In this document: positions 19,695 through 29,235 of the stretch, piece by piece | How positions within the stretch are numbered: position 1 is the first letter of the stretch | Layout of the letters: each line of letters opens with the position of its first letter | From: a bacterium | GTDB lineage: Bacteria > Myxococcota_A > Bradymonadia > UBA7976 > UBA1532 | Direction: 5' to 3' | Length of the DNA stretch: 64,000 nt | Assembly: GCA_030426085.1 (NCBI GenBank) | Contig: JAUHYW010000026.1 | Location: 1-64,000 of the forward strand | The notes under the pieces: model-generated | What the model was told of the DNA's origin: nothing | Database searches by the model: none | The model's input: only the letters and a program-made list of their open reading frames with translations | Translations under genes and position numbers: made by a program

Positions 19695-22600
19695 CTAGTC
19701 GAGCGCCACGAACGTGGTCAGCCAGCGCACCCGGTTGGCCCCCGCGCTCCGCAGGCGGGCCAGGGTGTCGGGCGTGAGGTTCTCGATGCGCAGCGGCGAG
19801 GCGACGACCAGCGCGCCCCCGCCCAGGATCTGGTCGTCGGCCGTGGTCAGCGCCCGGGCCTCGACCCGCAGCGGGGCGTCCTCGACGGTGCCGTCGTCCG
19901 ACACGGCGAGCAGGGCGTCGCCGGTGGCGACGTACAGCGTCTCCCCCTGGTAGGCCAGATCGTGCGGCGCGAAGCTCAGCGGGACCCCGTCGGCGTCGTC
20001 CCGGCCGGCGGCCACGTCGGCGGCGCTCATCCGGTAGATGCGGCGGGTCTTGGCGTCGGCGACGTGCAGCCAGCCGGTGGGCGAGGCGACGACCCGGGTC
20101 AGCACCCCGCCGGTCTCGATGACGCCCTCGACGGCGTCCTCTCCGGCCAGGGCCGCCTCGGGGTCGACGATCGCGACCCGCCCGCCGCGGCGGCCGATGA
20201 CCGCCAGCCGGGGGCCTTCGAAGCCGTCGAAGCCGTCGGGCAGCCACGCCACGTCGATGGGCATCTGCAGCGGCGCCAGGCTGACGGTGCCGACGAGCTT
20301 GAGCGTCTCGACCTCGATGATGCTCATGTCGTTGGAGCCGGCGTTGACCACCCACATGAAGGCCCCCCCGGCGGCGACCGCCGCCGGGCGTCGGCCCACG
20401 CGGATGCGGCGCTCGGGCGTCGGCTGGAGGCGGCCGGCGGTGCGCACCACCGCCACCCGGTCGGAGCCGGGCACCGCCACGAACACCCGCCGCCCGTCGG
20501 CCTGGGCCGCCAGCCCGCCGACGCCCAGCCCCAGGTCGACCTCGGCCACGGCGCGGAAGTCCTCGAGGCCGTAGTCGTAGAGGGTCAGCACCCCCCGCCC
20601 GGCCGTGCCGCCGACCGCCGCGAGGCGCGGGGTGCCGCCCTCGTCGACGGTGATGCTCACGTTGCGGGTCCGGGCCGAGTCCTGGACCCCCACCGCCTCG
20701 GCCCGCACCTGGAGCGTGTACCGCCCGGCCTGGTAGTAGGTCGGGGTCCAGGTCATGCGCACCGTGCGGTCGGCCCCGGCCTCGATGATCTCGCTCGTCG
20801 CCCCCGGCGGCAGGCCGGGCACGTTGACCGCGAGGTCGGCCGGCCCCTCGCCGATGATGGGCGCCTCGACGCCGACCTCGATGACCAGCTCCTGCCCCTC
20901 GACGGTGCGCTGGGCCTCGATGATGTCGATGCGGGGCGAGGCCGGGGTGACCAGGACCTCGAGCTCGGCCTCGGCCTCGGCCCCGCCGAGCGCCTCGTCG
21001 CGCACCAGCACGGTGATGGTGAACTCGCCGATGGCGTTGTAGCGGTGGATCGGGTTGAGCCCGGGCACCGGATCGGTGCCGTCGCCGAAGTCCCACTCGA
21101 CCAGGTTCGGCGGCAGATCGGCGAGCACGTCCTCGACGATCACCGCCACCTGGGGGTTGTTGTTCTGGGGCACGACCCCGTCGATGACGGTGCGGAACTG
21201 CACCTGCTGGCCCAGTTCGAACTGCTGCTCGTTGGCCTGCAGCTCGATGCGCGGCGCCCGGTTGGCCACCCGGGCCACGACCGCCGCCTGCTCGGTGCTG
21301 CCGTCCTGATCGACGATGGTCACCCGGACCTGATAGTCGCCGTCCTGCGCGTAGCTGTGCTCGGTGCGCGGCTCGTCGGTGACCACCGCCGCGCCGCCGT
21401 CGCCGAAGTCCCAGCGGTAGGCGACGATCGCGTCGGCCCCCGGGGTGCTGTCGGACGCGTCGAACTCGATGGGCTCGCCCTCGTAGCCGGTCTGCTCGCC
21501 GCCGGTGTAGAGCACCTCGAGCGCGGCGGTGGGCCGGGTGTCGGCGACGTCGATCTCGAAGCTGCACGAGGCGTCGTCGTCCTCGTCGAAGACGGTCATG
21601 TTGACCACGAAGCGCCCGTTGCCCCGGTAGGTGTGCACCACCTCCTCGGCCGCGTCGGCGTCGAAGTCGTCGACCACCAGCGGCGGCTCGTCGTCGCCGA
21701 AGTCCCACTCGATGCGCACGATGGGATCGGCCGCCCCGCCGGGGCGCGAGCCGTCGGCCGAGAAGGCGAGGGGCTCGCCCTCCACCGCCGCCTCGGGGCC
21801 GGCGCAGCGGGCGATCGGGCTCAGATCGCGGATCGAGATCTCGAAGCAGTCGGTGGTCGCGTCCAGATCCTCGTCGGTGGCCGTCAGGCACACCTCGTAG
21901 TCGCCCTGATCGTCGAAGATGAACTCGGGGTTGCGCAGCAGGCGCCCGGTCTGGCGATACAGCGGCTCGCCAGCCTGCCCGGCCACCCGCACCTGCCAGT
22001 CGTACTCGATGAGCGGGTCGGAGTCGCTGCCCGGGCGGGTCGCGCCGGCGTCCATCAGGATGACCTCGCCCTCGATGCGCTCCTCCTCGTCGGTGAGGGT
22101 GCCGATGTCCTCGACGATCGGCTCCACCTCCTGGACGTCGACCCGGGTCTCGCACTCGGAGGACGAGTCGACGTCCTCCAGGCGCAGGGTGACGGTGTAC
22201 TCGCCCGCCTCGCGGTAGATGTGGCCCGGCGAGGGCAGATCGTCGCCCCGCTGCGGCTGCCGGTCGTCGCCGAAGTCCCAGTTCCACGCCACGAGGGGGT
22301 CGGTCGGGTGCCCCGCGTCGGAGGCGCCGGCGTCGAAGATGAGCACCTCACCCTCGAAGGCCTGATAGGGCCCGCCGATGAGGCAGGTCGGATGCACGTC
22401 CTGCACCGTCAGCGTCGCCTCGGCGGTCGCCTCGGCGCCGTTGCCCGCCGTCAGGCGCAGGCCGATGACGAACTCGCCGTCGGCCTCGGTCTCGAGCGGC
22501 ACCTGCCCGATCACCCCGTCGATCACCGGGAAGACCTCCCGGGGCTCGATGGTGCCGTCGCCGTCGAGGTCGACCGGCGGATCCCACTGGCCGTTGTTGT

Positions 22601-23834
22601 TGCGGTCGGTCTCGAACGGATCCTGGATCCCGTTGCCGTTGAGGTCCTCCCGCATCTCGCCGCTGTCGAAGAAGCGGTCGCCGTTGAGATCCCAGGCATA
22701 GGCCACCGCGCCGCCGAGCTCCTCGGGCACCCGGCTACCGCTGGCGTCGAGCTGGACCACCCCGCCCTGGGTCACCATGTACGGCCCGCCGGGATCGGCC
22801 ACCGGCGGCTCGAGGATGGTGAAGGGCAGCTCGTCGCGGACGAGCTCGACGCCGCACGACGAGAGCACGATCCGGGCGACGTAGCCCCCCGGCTCCTCGA
22901 TCGCCTGACCGGTCAGCAGCGACGCGCAGGGGTTGATGAAGAAGCCCTCGTCGTCGACCGGCAGATCCTCGAGCGGCGGGCACGCCTCGACGTAGTCCTC
23001 TTCGGTCATCAGCACCGTCTCGATGCCGTTGATGCAGCCGGCGGGCGCGTCGTACTCGAGCACCACCGTGCCGCGCCCGATGCGGGCGTCGGGTTCGAAG
23101 GTGCGGGCGTCGGGGCCCCGGACCACGCACACCCCCTCGAGGCCGCACTCATAGCCCACCAGCGCCGCCTGGACGTCGGCCGGATCGGCCGGAGTCTGGG
23201 TGACCAGCTCGTACTCCTGGGCGTTGCCGCAGGTGTCGGTCACCGTATAGATCGTGCGCCGGGTGCAGCCCTCGGTCTCGACCCGGACCTCGACCTCGGG
23301 GTCGGGGTCGGAGTTGTCGGCCGGCACCACGCCGACCTCCGGCGCCTCGATCTCGCACTCCCCCACCGCGGCGAACTCGTCCTCGTCGGGCGTCAGGCGG
23401 GGCACCTGCCGGTCGAGCTGGAAGACCACCGTGTCGCGGGCGGTGGTGTCCGGATCGGCCACCGGGAAGACGATGACCTCCAGCTCTTTGCGCTCGCCGT
23501 CTTCGATCGCGAACGCGTCGATGAAGAACTCGGCGTCGGCCAGGTTCTCGCCGGCGGGGAACCGATAGCGGCTGGTGAACAGGTCGAGCCCGTCGGCCGA
23601 GGCGGTGACGCTCAGATCGCGGCCGTCGGGATCGGACAGGCGCAGGATGATCGGGACGCTGCGCGGCTCCTGCACCGCCTCGCCCCCGAGGATGCCCCCG
23701 GTGCCGACCTCGCCGCCGTTGTTGACGCACTCGCCGGCCCCCGGGCTGACGATCTCGACGCTGGTGACGCCGCCGCCGGCCCAGGCCGAAGACGCCCACA
23801 CACACGAGGCCAACAAGATCCCGACTTTGCGCAT
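19695..23834 (-). CDS. secreted PKD-repeat protein with C-terminal beta-propeller
   Basis: 1379 aa. A signal peptide (residues 1-22, ending SSAWAGG) points to secretion. After about 360 residues of beta-rich sequence come at least seven PKD domains, recognised by Gly-Pro-Tyr / FDA(S) starts, YxWDFGD motifs (VAWNWDFGDD, IEWDFGDDE, YRWDFGDGG, VEWDFGDGT) and YxxxGxYxVxLxVxD ends. From about residue 1100 the chain changes to six or more blades of a YVTN/NHL-like propeller (VFVAVPGSDRVAVV, MWVVNAGSNDMSIIE). Such proteins usually bind partners or glycans outside the cell. ATG 23834 is chosen because it starts the signal peptide; the frame runs 56 codons further up without sense. Confidence 0.8.
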   Translation of the reverse strand: MRKVGILLASCVWASSAWAGGGVTSVEIVSPGAGECVNNGGEVGTGGILGGEAVQEPRSVPIILRLSDPDGRDLSVTASADGLDLFTSRYRFPAGENLADAEFFIDAFAIEDGERKELEVIVFPVADPDTTARDTVVFQLDRQVPRLTPDEDEFAAVGECEIEAPEVGVVPADNSDPDPEVEVRVETEGCTRRTIYTVTDTCGNAQEYELVTQTPADPADVQAALVGYECGLEGVCVVRGPDARTFEPDARIGRGTVVLEYDAPAGCINGIETVLMTEEDYVEACPPLEDLPVDDEGFFINPCASLLTGQAIEEPGGYVARIVLSSCGVELVRDELPFTILEPPVADPGGPYMVTQGGVVQLDASGSRVPEELGGAVAYAWDLNGDRFFDSGEMREDLNGNGIQDPFETDRNNNGQWDPPVDLDGDGTIEPREVFPVIDGVIGQVPLETEADGEFVIGLRLTAGNGAEATAEATLTVQDVHPTCLIGGPYQAFEGEVLIFDAGASDAGHPTDPLVAWNWDFGDDRQPQRGDDLPSPGHIYREAGEYTVTLRLEDVDSSSECETRVDVQEVEPIVEDIGTLTDEEERIEGEVILMDAGATRPGSDSDPLIEYDWQVRVAGQAGEPLYRQTGRLLRNPEFIFDDQGDYEVCLTATDEDLDATTDCFEISIRDLSPIARCAGPEAAVEGEPLAFSADGSRPGGAADPIVRIEWDFGDDEPPLVVDDFDADAAEEVVHTYRGNGRFVVNMTVFDEDDDASCSFEIDVADTRPTAALEVLYTGGEQTGYEGEPIEFDASDSTPGADAIVAYRWDFGDGGAAVVTDEPRTEHSYAQDGDYQVRVTIVDQDGSTEQAAVVARVANRAPRIELQANEQQFELGQQVQFRTVIDGVVPQNNNPQVAVIVEDVLADLPPNLVEWDFGDGTDPVPGLNPIHRYNAIGEFTITVLVRDEALGGAEAEAELEVLVTPASPRIDIIEAQRTVEGQELVIEVGVEAPIIGEGPADLAVNVPGLPPGATSEIIEAGADRTVRMTWTPTYYQAGRYTLQVRAEAVGVQDSARTRNVSITVDEGGTPRLAAVGGTAGRGVLTLYDYGLEDFRAVAEVDLGLGVGGLAAQADGRRVFVAVPGSDRVAVVRTAGRLQPTPERRIRVGRRPAAVAAGGAFMWVVNAGSNDMSIIEVETLKLVGTVSLAPLQMPIDVAWLPDGFDGFEGPRLAVIGRRGGRVAIVDPEAALAGEDAVEGVIETGGVLTRVVASPTGWLHVADAKTRRIYRMSAADVAAGRDDADGVPLSFAPHDLAYQGETLYVATGDALLAVSDDGTVEDAPLRVEARALTTADDQILGGGALVVASPLRIENLTPDTLARLRSAGANRVRWLTTFVALD

Positions 23835-24016
23835 CACGCGTTCTACCCCCCGGTCGCGTACGGCACCCAGCGTACTCGGGTCGAGGGAGCAGATCAAAGC
23901 CGGCGAGCCGCCCCGAGTGTGGTGGCTGTACTGCATGTTTTCACCGGGACCGCAAGGTTGCAACGGCGCGCGGATCTTCCTTAGCATCGCCGGGAGATCC
24001 ATCTGGGGGATACCGA
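23835..24016. promoter_or_regulatory. divergent promoter region between two surface-protein genes
   Basis: The 182 bp between the divergent starts at 23834 and 24017 are less GC-rich than their surroundings. On the plus strand TTGCAA (23958-23963) and TTAGCA (23981-23986) are 17 bp apart and about 30 bp before the start. On the minus strand a TTTGAT box and TACGCT, 18 bp apart, face the 23834 gene. Both are loose sigma-70-like matches only. Confidence 0.35.
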
Positions 24017-26896
24017 ATGCGGGCGGATGTATATCTGCGCCGGGGCGCGCTCGCGCTCGTGGCGACCATGGCTTTGTTCGGCTGCGACGACGGGGAGACG
24101 CCGGTCGAGGCCGACGCCGACGGCATGGGCGGCGAAGGCGGCGGCGGCGTCGGCGGCGGGATGGGCGGCGTCGGCGGCGGCGGCACCGGCGGCATGGATC
24201 TGCCGGAGATGGGCCCGCCCTGCGAGTGTCCCCGCGGGGTCTGCGACGAGGGCGGCAACTGCGTCGACGCCGATCCGTGCGCTGACGACGTCGAGTGTCT
24301 GGACGGCAACATCTGCGAAAACGATGCGTGCGTGGCCGGATGCGTCGACGACGCGGCCTGCGCGATGGCCGATCCGGCGACCCCGATCTGCATCGACGGC
24401 CGCTGCGGCGACTGCCGGGATGACGACGACTGCTTCGGCGAGGGCACCTGCGATCCGGAGACCCGGCGCTGCGCCGAGCCCGACCCGTGCACCGACAGCC
24501 GGGAGTGCGCCGGCGACCGGGCCTGCATCGACGGGGCCTGCGGTGATCGGCCCTCGTGCGCCGAGGGCGGCTGCCCCGGCGGCTGGCAGTGCCTGGCGAG
24601 CGGCGAGTGCGCGCCGATCCGGGCCGGGGCCTGCGCCGACGACGCCGACTGCGGCCCGAGCCAGCTCTGCCTGGAGGGCAACCCCCGGGTGTGCGGCGCC
24701 TGCCGGGTCGACGAGGACTGCCCCGGCACCACGATCTGCGTGACCGGCCCCGACGGCGCCCGATGCCAGGAGGTCGGCGGCTGTACCGACGACGCCGACT
24801 GCGCCGACGCCCGCATCTGCGCCGAGGGCGCCTGCGCGCCGCCGGCCTGCGAGGACGACGGGGTCGAGCCCAACGACGACCCGGGCAGCGCCACCCCCAT
24901 CGGCCCCGGGCTCTACCTGGGCCTGCAGAGCTGCAACCCCGACTGGTACAGCCTCGAGCTGCCGGCCGACACCACCGCCGAGATCATCCTGCGCCAGCAG
25001 GACCGCGGCGCCGATCTGGCGCTGGTGGTCGGCGACGGGGCCGGGGTCGACTTCGCCCGCAGCCAGGGCCCCGACGCCCACGAGGCGGTGGTCGTCGGGC
25101 CGTTCCCCGACCCCCGGCCGCTCGCGATCCGCGTCGAGCAGGTGGGCCCGGCCTCGGCGGCGGCCTACAGCCTCGAGGTGGCGTTCTACGAGGACGGCGC
25201 CCGCTGCGTGGACGACCGCTACGACGTCGGCGGGGGCGACGACGACCGGGAGACCGGCCGCCGGGTGCGCAACCCGGGGGACGTGGGCTTCCCCGGCGAC
25301 CTGTCGGGCCGCATCTGCCCCGAGGACGACGACGTCTTCTGCTTCCAGCTCAACAACCGCGAAGAGCTCAGCGCCAACGTGCAGGTGATCGCCGGCAGCC
25401 CGGTGATCATCGGCGAGCTGTTCGACCCCGACGGCGACCCGGTCATGGACGGCACCGGCCGCTGGAGCCGCGCCGACGAGCCGATGGACATCGTCGTCCG
25501 CGGATCGGCCGGCACCTGGTGCCTGCGGCTGTACAGCGAGAACGACGTGGCCGGCACCTACCGGCTGAACCTGAGCGCGGTCAGCCCCGAGATCCGGTCG
25601 CTGTGCGGCAACGCCGAGCCCCTGCCGCTCGCCGGGGGCGCCGTCGACATCGACGACGTGCTGCCCGACAGCGCCGCCGCCAGCCCCCGCTGCGCCTCCC
25701 GGGAGGCCGACGGCGGGGAGAAGGTCTACACGATCACCGTCGACGACGACGAGCAGGCCGGCTGCGCCCAGAACCCCTGCGTCTACCCCCCGGTCATGCT
25801 GACCGCCCGGGTGCGGGGGCTGCCGACGGGCACGCTCGGCGACCCGGTCATCAGCCTGCGAGCCGCCTGCGAGGACAACGACAGCGAGATCGCCTGCGCC
25901 GACGACAGCCTCGACCCGGCCGACCCGCTGTTCCCCCGGATCAACCCCGCCGTGGTGCGGGTCCCGATCACCGAGCCGGGGGACTACACCCTCATCGTCG
26001 ACGGGGTGGCGGTGGGCGACGACCCCGAGTTCGACCTGAGCGTCGACGTGGCCCCGCTCGCCGTGGCCCCGCCCAACGAGACCTGCGACGAGGCCCCGGT
26101 GCTCGACCTGCTCGGCGGCGTCGCCGAGGTCGGGGCCAACCTGGGGCGGGCGACCGACGACCACGCCGCCTGCATCGGCAGCGGCGGCCCCGACGTGGCC
26201 TATCGGCTGACCCTCGACCGGATCTCCAACGTGCGGGTGCAGGTGCTGTCCCAGGCCAACGAGTTCGCCGTCGGCGCGTGGCTGGTGAGCGACTGCGACG
26301 GCGGCGCCCCGGTGGCCTGCGGCTTCGGCTTCGAGCAGGAGGTGCCCCCCGGCGACTACTTCCTGGTGCTCGACGGGGTCGACGCCAACGCCCGGGGCTT
26401 CATCACCGCCCAGGTCGTCGTCGAGCCCTACGGCGACTCGCCGCCCAACGAGACCTGCCCCGAGGCCGAGGCGCTCGACGTGGCCGGCGGCGAGCTGAGC
26501 GCCACCACCCGGGGCGCGGGCGACGACTACCGGCTGGTCGACGGCAACCCCTGCACCGGCCACAACACCATCGGGGGCGACGTCGTCTACCGCCTGCCCC
26601 GCCAGGCGCAGGGGCGCTACTTCATCGAGGCGACCCCCATCGGCGGCTGGGATCTGGCCCTGGCGGTGGTCAACAGCTGCGACGACCCCGCCGGGCAGCG
26701 GCGGGCGTGCAGCGACGGCGCGCTGACCGAGTCGGTCGTCTTCGACGCCCCTGGCGGCGAGCTGCTGGTCATCGTCGACGGCACCAACGGCGAGTCGGGC
26801 CGCTTCGACCTGCGCTGGGGCCCCGCCGAGTGCGAGATCGACATCGACTGCGAGGGCGAGCAGACCTGCGTCGACTACGCCTGCGTCGACCCCTGA
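24017..26896 (+). CDS. large Cys-rich lipoprotein with PPC-like domains
   Basis: 959 aa. Lipobox LFGC near residue 23, then a Gly-rich spacer with GGGMGGVGGGG. Residues about 65-285 are Cys-rich modules (C-P-x-G-x-C-D, DDDCFGEGTCD, ADDADCGPSQLC) like those of the 16337 lipoprotein. Residues about 290-940 hold several PPC-like beta-sandwich domains with DWYSLELP, DVFCFQLNN, DVAYRLTLDR and DVVYRLPRQ and repeated PPNETC-x-E-A starts. It ends in a last Cys module (EQTCVDYACVDP). The protein is probably displayed on the outer membrane; ligand unknown. ATG 24017 is preceded by a GGGGGAT site. It is the plus-strand half of a divergent pair with the PKD protein. Confidence 0.8.
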   Translation: MRADVYLRRGALALVATMALFGCDDGETPVEADADGMGGEGGGGVGGGMGGVGGGGTGGMDLPEMGPPCECPRGVCDEGGNCVDADPCADDVECLDGNICENDACVAGCVDDAACAMADPATPICIDGRCGDCRDDDDCFGEGTCDPETRRCAEPDPCTDSRECAGDRACIDGACGDRPSCAEGGCPGGWQCLASGECAPIRAGACADDADCGPSQLCLEGNPRVCGACRVDEDCPGTTICVTGPDGARCQEVGGCTDDADCADARICAEGACAPPACEDDGVEPNDDPGSATPIGPGLYLGLQSCNPDWYSLELPADTTAEIILRQQDRGADLALVVGDGAGVDFARSQGPDAHEAVVVGPFPDPRPLAIRVEQVGPASAAAYSLEVAFYEDGARCVDDRYDVGGGDDDRETGRRVRNPGDVGFPGDLSGRICPEDDDVFCFQLNNREELSANVQVIAGSPVIIGELFDPDGDPVMDGTGRWSRADEPMDIVVRGSAGTWCLRLYSENDVAGTYRLNLSAVSPEIRSLCGNAEPLPLAGGAVDIDDVLPDSAAASPRCASREADGGEKVYTITVDDDEQAGCAQNPCVYPPVMLTARVRGLPTGTLGDPVISLRAACEDNDSEIACADDSLDPADPLFPRINPAVVRVPITEPGDYTLIVDGVAVGDDPEFDLSVDVAPLAVAPPNETCDEAPVLDLLGGVAEVGANLGRATDDHAACIGSGGPDVAYRLTLDRISNVRVQVLSQANEFAVGAWLVSDCDGGAPVACGFGFEQEVPPGDYFLVLDGVDANARGFITAQVVVEPYGDSPPNETCPEAEALDVAGGELSATTRGAGDDYRLVDGNPCTGHNTIGGDVVYRLPRQAQGRYFIEATPIGGWDLALAVVNSCDDPAGQRRACSDGALTESVVFDAPGGELLVIVDGTNGESGRFDLRWGPAECEIDIDCEGEQTCVDYACVDP

Positions 26897-27524
26897 CCGC
26901 GGGCTCGACCGCGGCCGGTGCCTCGATGGAGTCACCGCGACCCGACGGTCGACCGATGCCCGCCCCGCGACCGCCCGCCCACCTCGAAGACACCCTCCGG
27001 CGCTCCGAAGATCAGACCCTGGCCCCCGGCTGCGCCCCGGGCGACGCCATCGGTGCCCGCGCGCAGCGCCACACATCGGACGAGAGGGCCGGACGCAGCG
27101 GCCGCCGCCGCGGGTTGCCGTGGATCGTGCTGATGGTGCTCGCCGGCCCGATCCGGGGCGGCTGATCGTGCTGCTCGCGCTGACCGTCGAGATCGCGGCG
27201 CGCCGCCGCCGAGGTGGTGCTCGGCATACACCTGCTGATCACCGTGCTGGTGCTCGATCAGGTGTGGGACCGACGGACTTCGAGGGGACGCCGTCGGCTC
27301 GCGTCGATGGCATCTCGGATGGCATCGAGTCACAGCGGCCACCCATCCGGGGCCGCCGGCGGCCACACCTCGACGTCTCCCGACACCCGGCAGAGTCGCC
27401 CGAAGACATGCGCCAGCAACAGCGATGATGGAGCCATGCACGATCTTGATTTGTATCGCCCCACCCGGTTGATCAACCTTGCGCCCGCCGCTGCGGCGGT
27501 GACCAACCAACCCAGGGGAGAACC
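26897..27524. other. 628-bp gap without an intact gene, possible decayed membrane ORF
   Basis: No frame here looks like a protein over its length. Between about 27115 and 27275 three different plus-strand frames each give a short hydrophobic stretch in order: LPWIVLMVLAG, then LIVLLALTVEIAA, then VVLGIHLLITVLVLDQVW. Read together they resemble one membrane helix-rich protein broken by two frameshifts. The last 100 bases before 27525 (lower GC, around 27420-27480) probably hold the promoter of the next gene. I see no RNA gene or terminator-like hairpin with a T-run. Confidence 0.3.
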
Positions 27525-29159
27525 ATGACCCGATACACGCTGTGGCTGACGCTCGCCTGCGCCAGCCTGATGTTCGCCGGATGCGACGACGACGACCCCG
27601 CCGAGACCGCCGACATGGGCGCCGAGGGCGAGGGCGAAGGGGAAGGCGAGGGCGAAGGCGAGGGCGAGGGCGAGGGCGAAGGGGAAGGCGAGGGCGAAGG
27701 CGAGGGCGAGGGCGAGGGCGAAGGGGAAGGCGAAGGCGAGGGCGAAGGCGAAGGCGAGGGCGAGGGCGAAGGCGAGGGCGAGCCCCCCTTCCCCGCCGCC
27801 GTGCTCGCCGGCACCTGGACCAGCGCCGCGTGCGAGGGCTACGACAACGGCGACGGCACCACCACCTGGCTCGACCGCCAGTTCACCCTGACCGAGACCG
27901 ACTGGCACCTCTTCGGCACCGTGTTCGCCGACGGCGAGTGCGCCACGCCGCTCTTCAGCTTCGACATCGACGGGCCCTACGAGTTGACCGGCCCCAGCGC
28001 GCTGGGCGACGACGTGGCCGAGGGCAGCTTCCGCTACGGCACCAACGTCTGGACCGCCTACACCGCCGAGATGGCCCAGACCTTCACCGACGCCGGCTGC
28101 GGCGCCGACCCGTGGGCCGTCGGCGAGCCCCAGCCGGTGCACGAGACCGGCTGCATCGACTTCGCCGTCGCGATCGACGACTGCCCCGACGGCGAGCAGG
28201 ACGTCGTGCACCTCGACGGCGACCAGCTCTACCTCGGCGAGCGCAGCGTCGACCTCTGCGCCGAGCGGGCCCCGGCCGTCGGCGAGTACGCCTTGCAGCG
28301 GCAGGTCGACCAGGCCGAGGTCGACCAGATCGGCTTCTTCCCCGAGGGCGTCGCGATGGACGCCGCCCGCACGCTCTACACCGGCTCGACCACCAGCGGC
28401 GAGATCCGGATGGCCCCGCTCGGTCAGGCCGCCGCCGAGGTCCTGACCCCCGCCGGCGCCCTGGGCGGCTCGGTGATCGGTATGAAGGCCGCCGGCGACA
28501 ACCTGTGGGTCTGCCTCTCGGATCTGGCCGCCGGCATGGTGCACGCCCTGGTGCGGGTCGACCTCGTCACCGGCGAAGAGGCCGCCCGCTACGAGCTGGG
28601 CGGCGGCTTCTGCAACGACGTCGTCCTCGCGCCCGACGGCGGGATCTATGTCACCAACTCGGCGATGGGTGTCATCCACCGCCTGCCGGCCGGCGGCGAC
28701 GCCCTGATCGCGGCCTTCGACGACGCCGACTACGCCCCCGAGCCGGGCGGCTTCGGCTTCAACGGGCTGGTGGTCACCCCCGGGGGCGAGCTGCTCGTGG
28801 GCCGGGCCGACGACGGCAACCTGTACCGCTTCGCCATCAACGCCGACGGCACCCTGGGTGATCCCGCCGTCGAGACGGTCGACCCGGCCCCGGTGATCGG
28901 CGGCATCGATGGCATGCAGTGGTGGCGGGGCGGGCTGTATGCCATCCGCGACGGCGCCGGCGTGCGCCTCGTCCCGGCCGGCGACGGCACCTGGACGATG
29001 GACCCGCTCGCCGAGGGCCTGAACTTCCCCACCACCCTGCACATCGACCGCAGCGGCAACATGTGGGTCGTCGAGTCGCAGTTCCCGGCGCTGTTCGACG
29101 GGGACGACACGACCAACGGCGAGGTGCCCTTCCGCCTCGTGCGCTTCCCGCTGTACTGA
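27525..29159 (+). CDS. lipoprotein with Glu-Gly spacer and SMP-30/NHL-like beta-propeller
   Basis: 544 aa. Lipobox FAGC near residue 20, followed by a pure Glu-Gly alternation at residues about 34-86, a highly charged flexible spacer. A lipocalin-like or beta-rich domain (LAGTWTSAACEG, about 90-260) follows, then a propeller of the SMP-30/gluconolactonase or Vgb type: FFPEGVAMDAARTLYTGS, GICNDVVLAPDGGIYVTNS-like blades and MWVVESQF. Catalytic metal ligands typical of gluconolactonase are not obvious, so enzyme activity is uncertain. ATG 27525 follows a GGGGAG site. Anchored outside the cytoplasmic membrane, most likely in the outer membrane. Confidence 0.75.
   Translation: MTRYTLWLTLACASLMFAGCDDDDPAETADMGAEGEGEGEGEGEGEGEGEGEGEGEGEGEGEGEGEGEGEGEGEGEGEGEGEGEGEPPFPAAVLAGTWTSAACEGYDNGDGTTTWLDRQFTLTETDWHLFGTVFADGECATPLFSFDIDGPYELTGPSALGDDVAEGSFRYGTNVWTAYTAEMAQTFTDAGCGADPWAVGEPQPVHETGCIDFAVAIDDCPDGEQDVVHLDGDQLYLGERSVDLCAERAPAVGEYALQRQVDQAEVDQIGFFPEGVAMDAARTLYTGSTTSGEIRMAPLGQAAAEVLTPAGALGGSVIGMKAAGDNLWVCLSDLAAGMVHALVRVDLVTGEEAARYELGGGFCNDVVLAPDGGIYVTNSAMGVIHRLPAGGDALIAAFDDADYAPEPGGFGFNGLVVTPGGELLVGRADDGNLYRFAINADGTLGDPAVETVDPAPVIGGIDGMQWWRGGLYAIRDGAGVRLVPAGDGTWTMDPLAEGLNFPTTLHIDRSGNMWVVESQFPALFDGDDTTNGEVPFRLVRFPLY
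27624..27782 (+). repeat. hexanucleotide microsatellite encoding a Glu-Gly tract
   Basis: 159 bp of GAG/GAA-GGC/GGG hexamers encode 53 residues of strict Glu-Gly alternation inside the lipoprotein at 27525. Units differ only at wobble positions (GAGGGC, GAAGGC, GAAGGG), arranged in a second-order pattern. Because the unit is six bases, slippage changes spacer length and never the frame. Confidence 0.9.
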
Positions 29160-29235
29160 GGTCGCCTTCGCCCGTGCTATCGTCCGGCCCTGTCTTCGAC
29201 GAGGTGGGGTCGCGGCGATGGCGACGGGAGCGCGT

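Noticed and set aside
16595-23984. Very long plus-strand frames (over 1000 codons) opposite the Cys-rich and PKD genes
   Set aside because: Composition is antisense-like (Val/Gly/His/Asp runs) with no motif; the minus-strand frames have signal peptides and domains.
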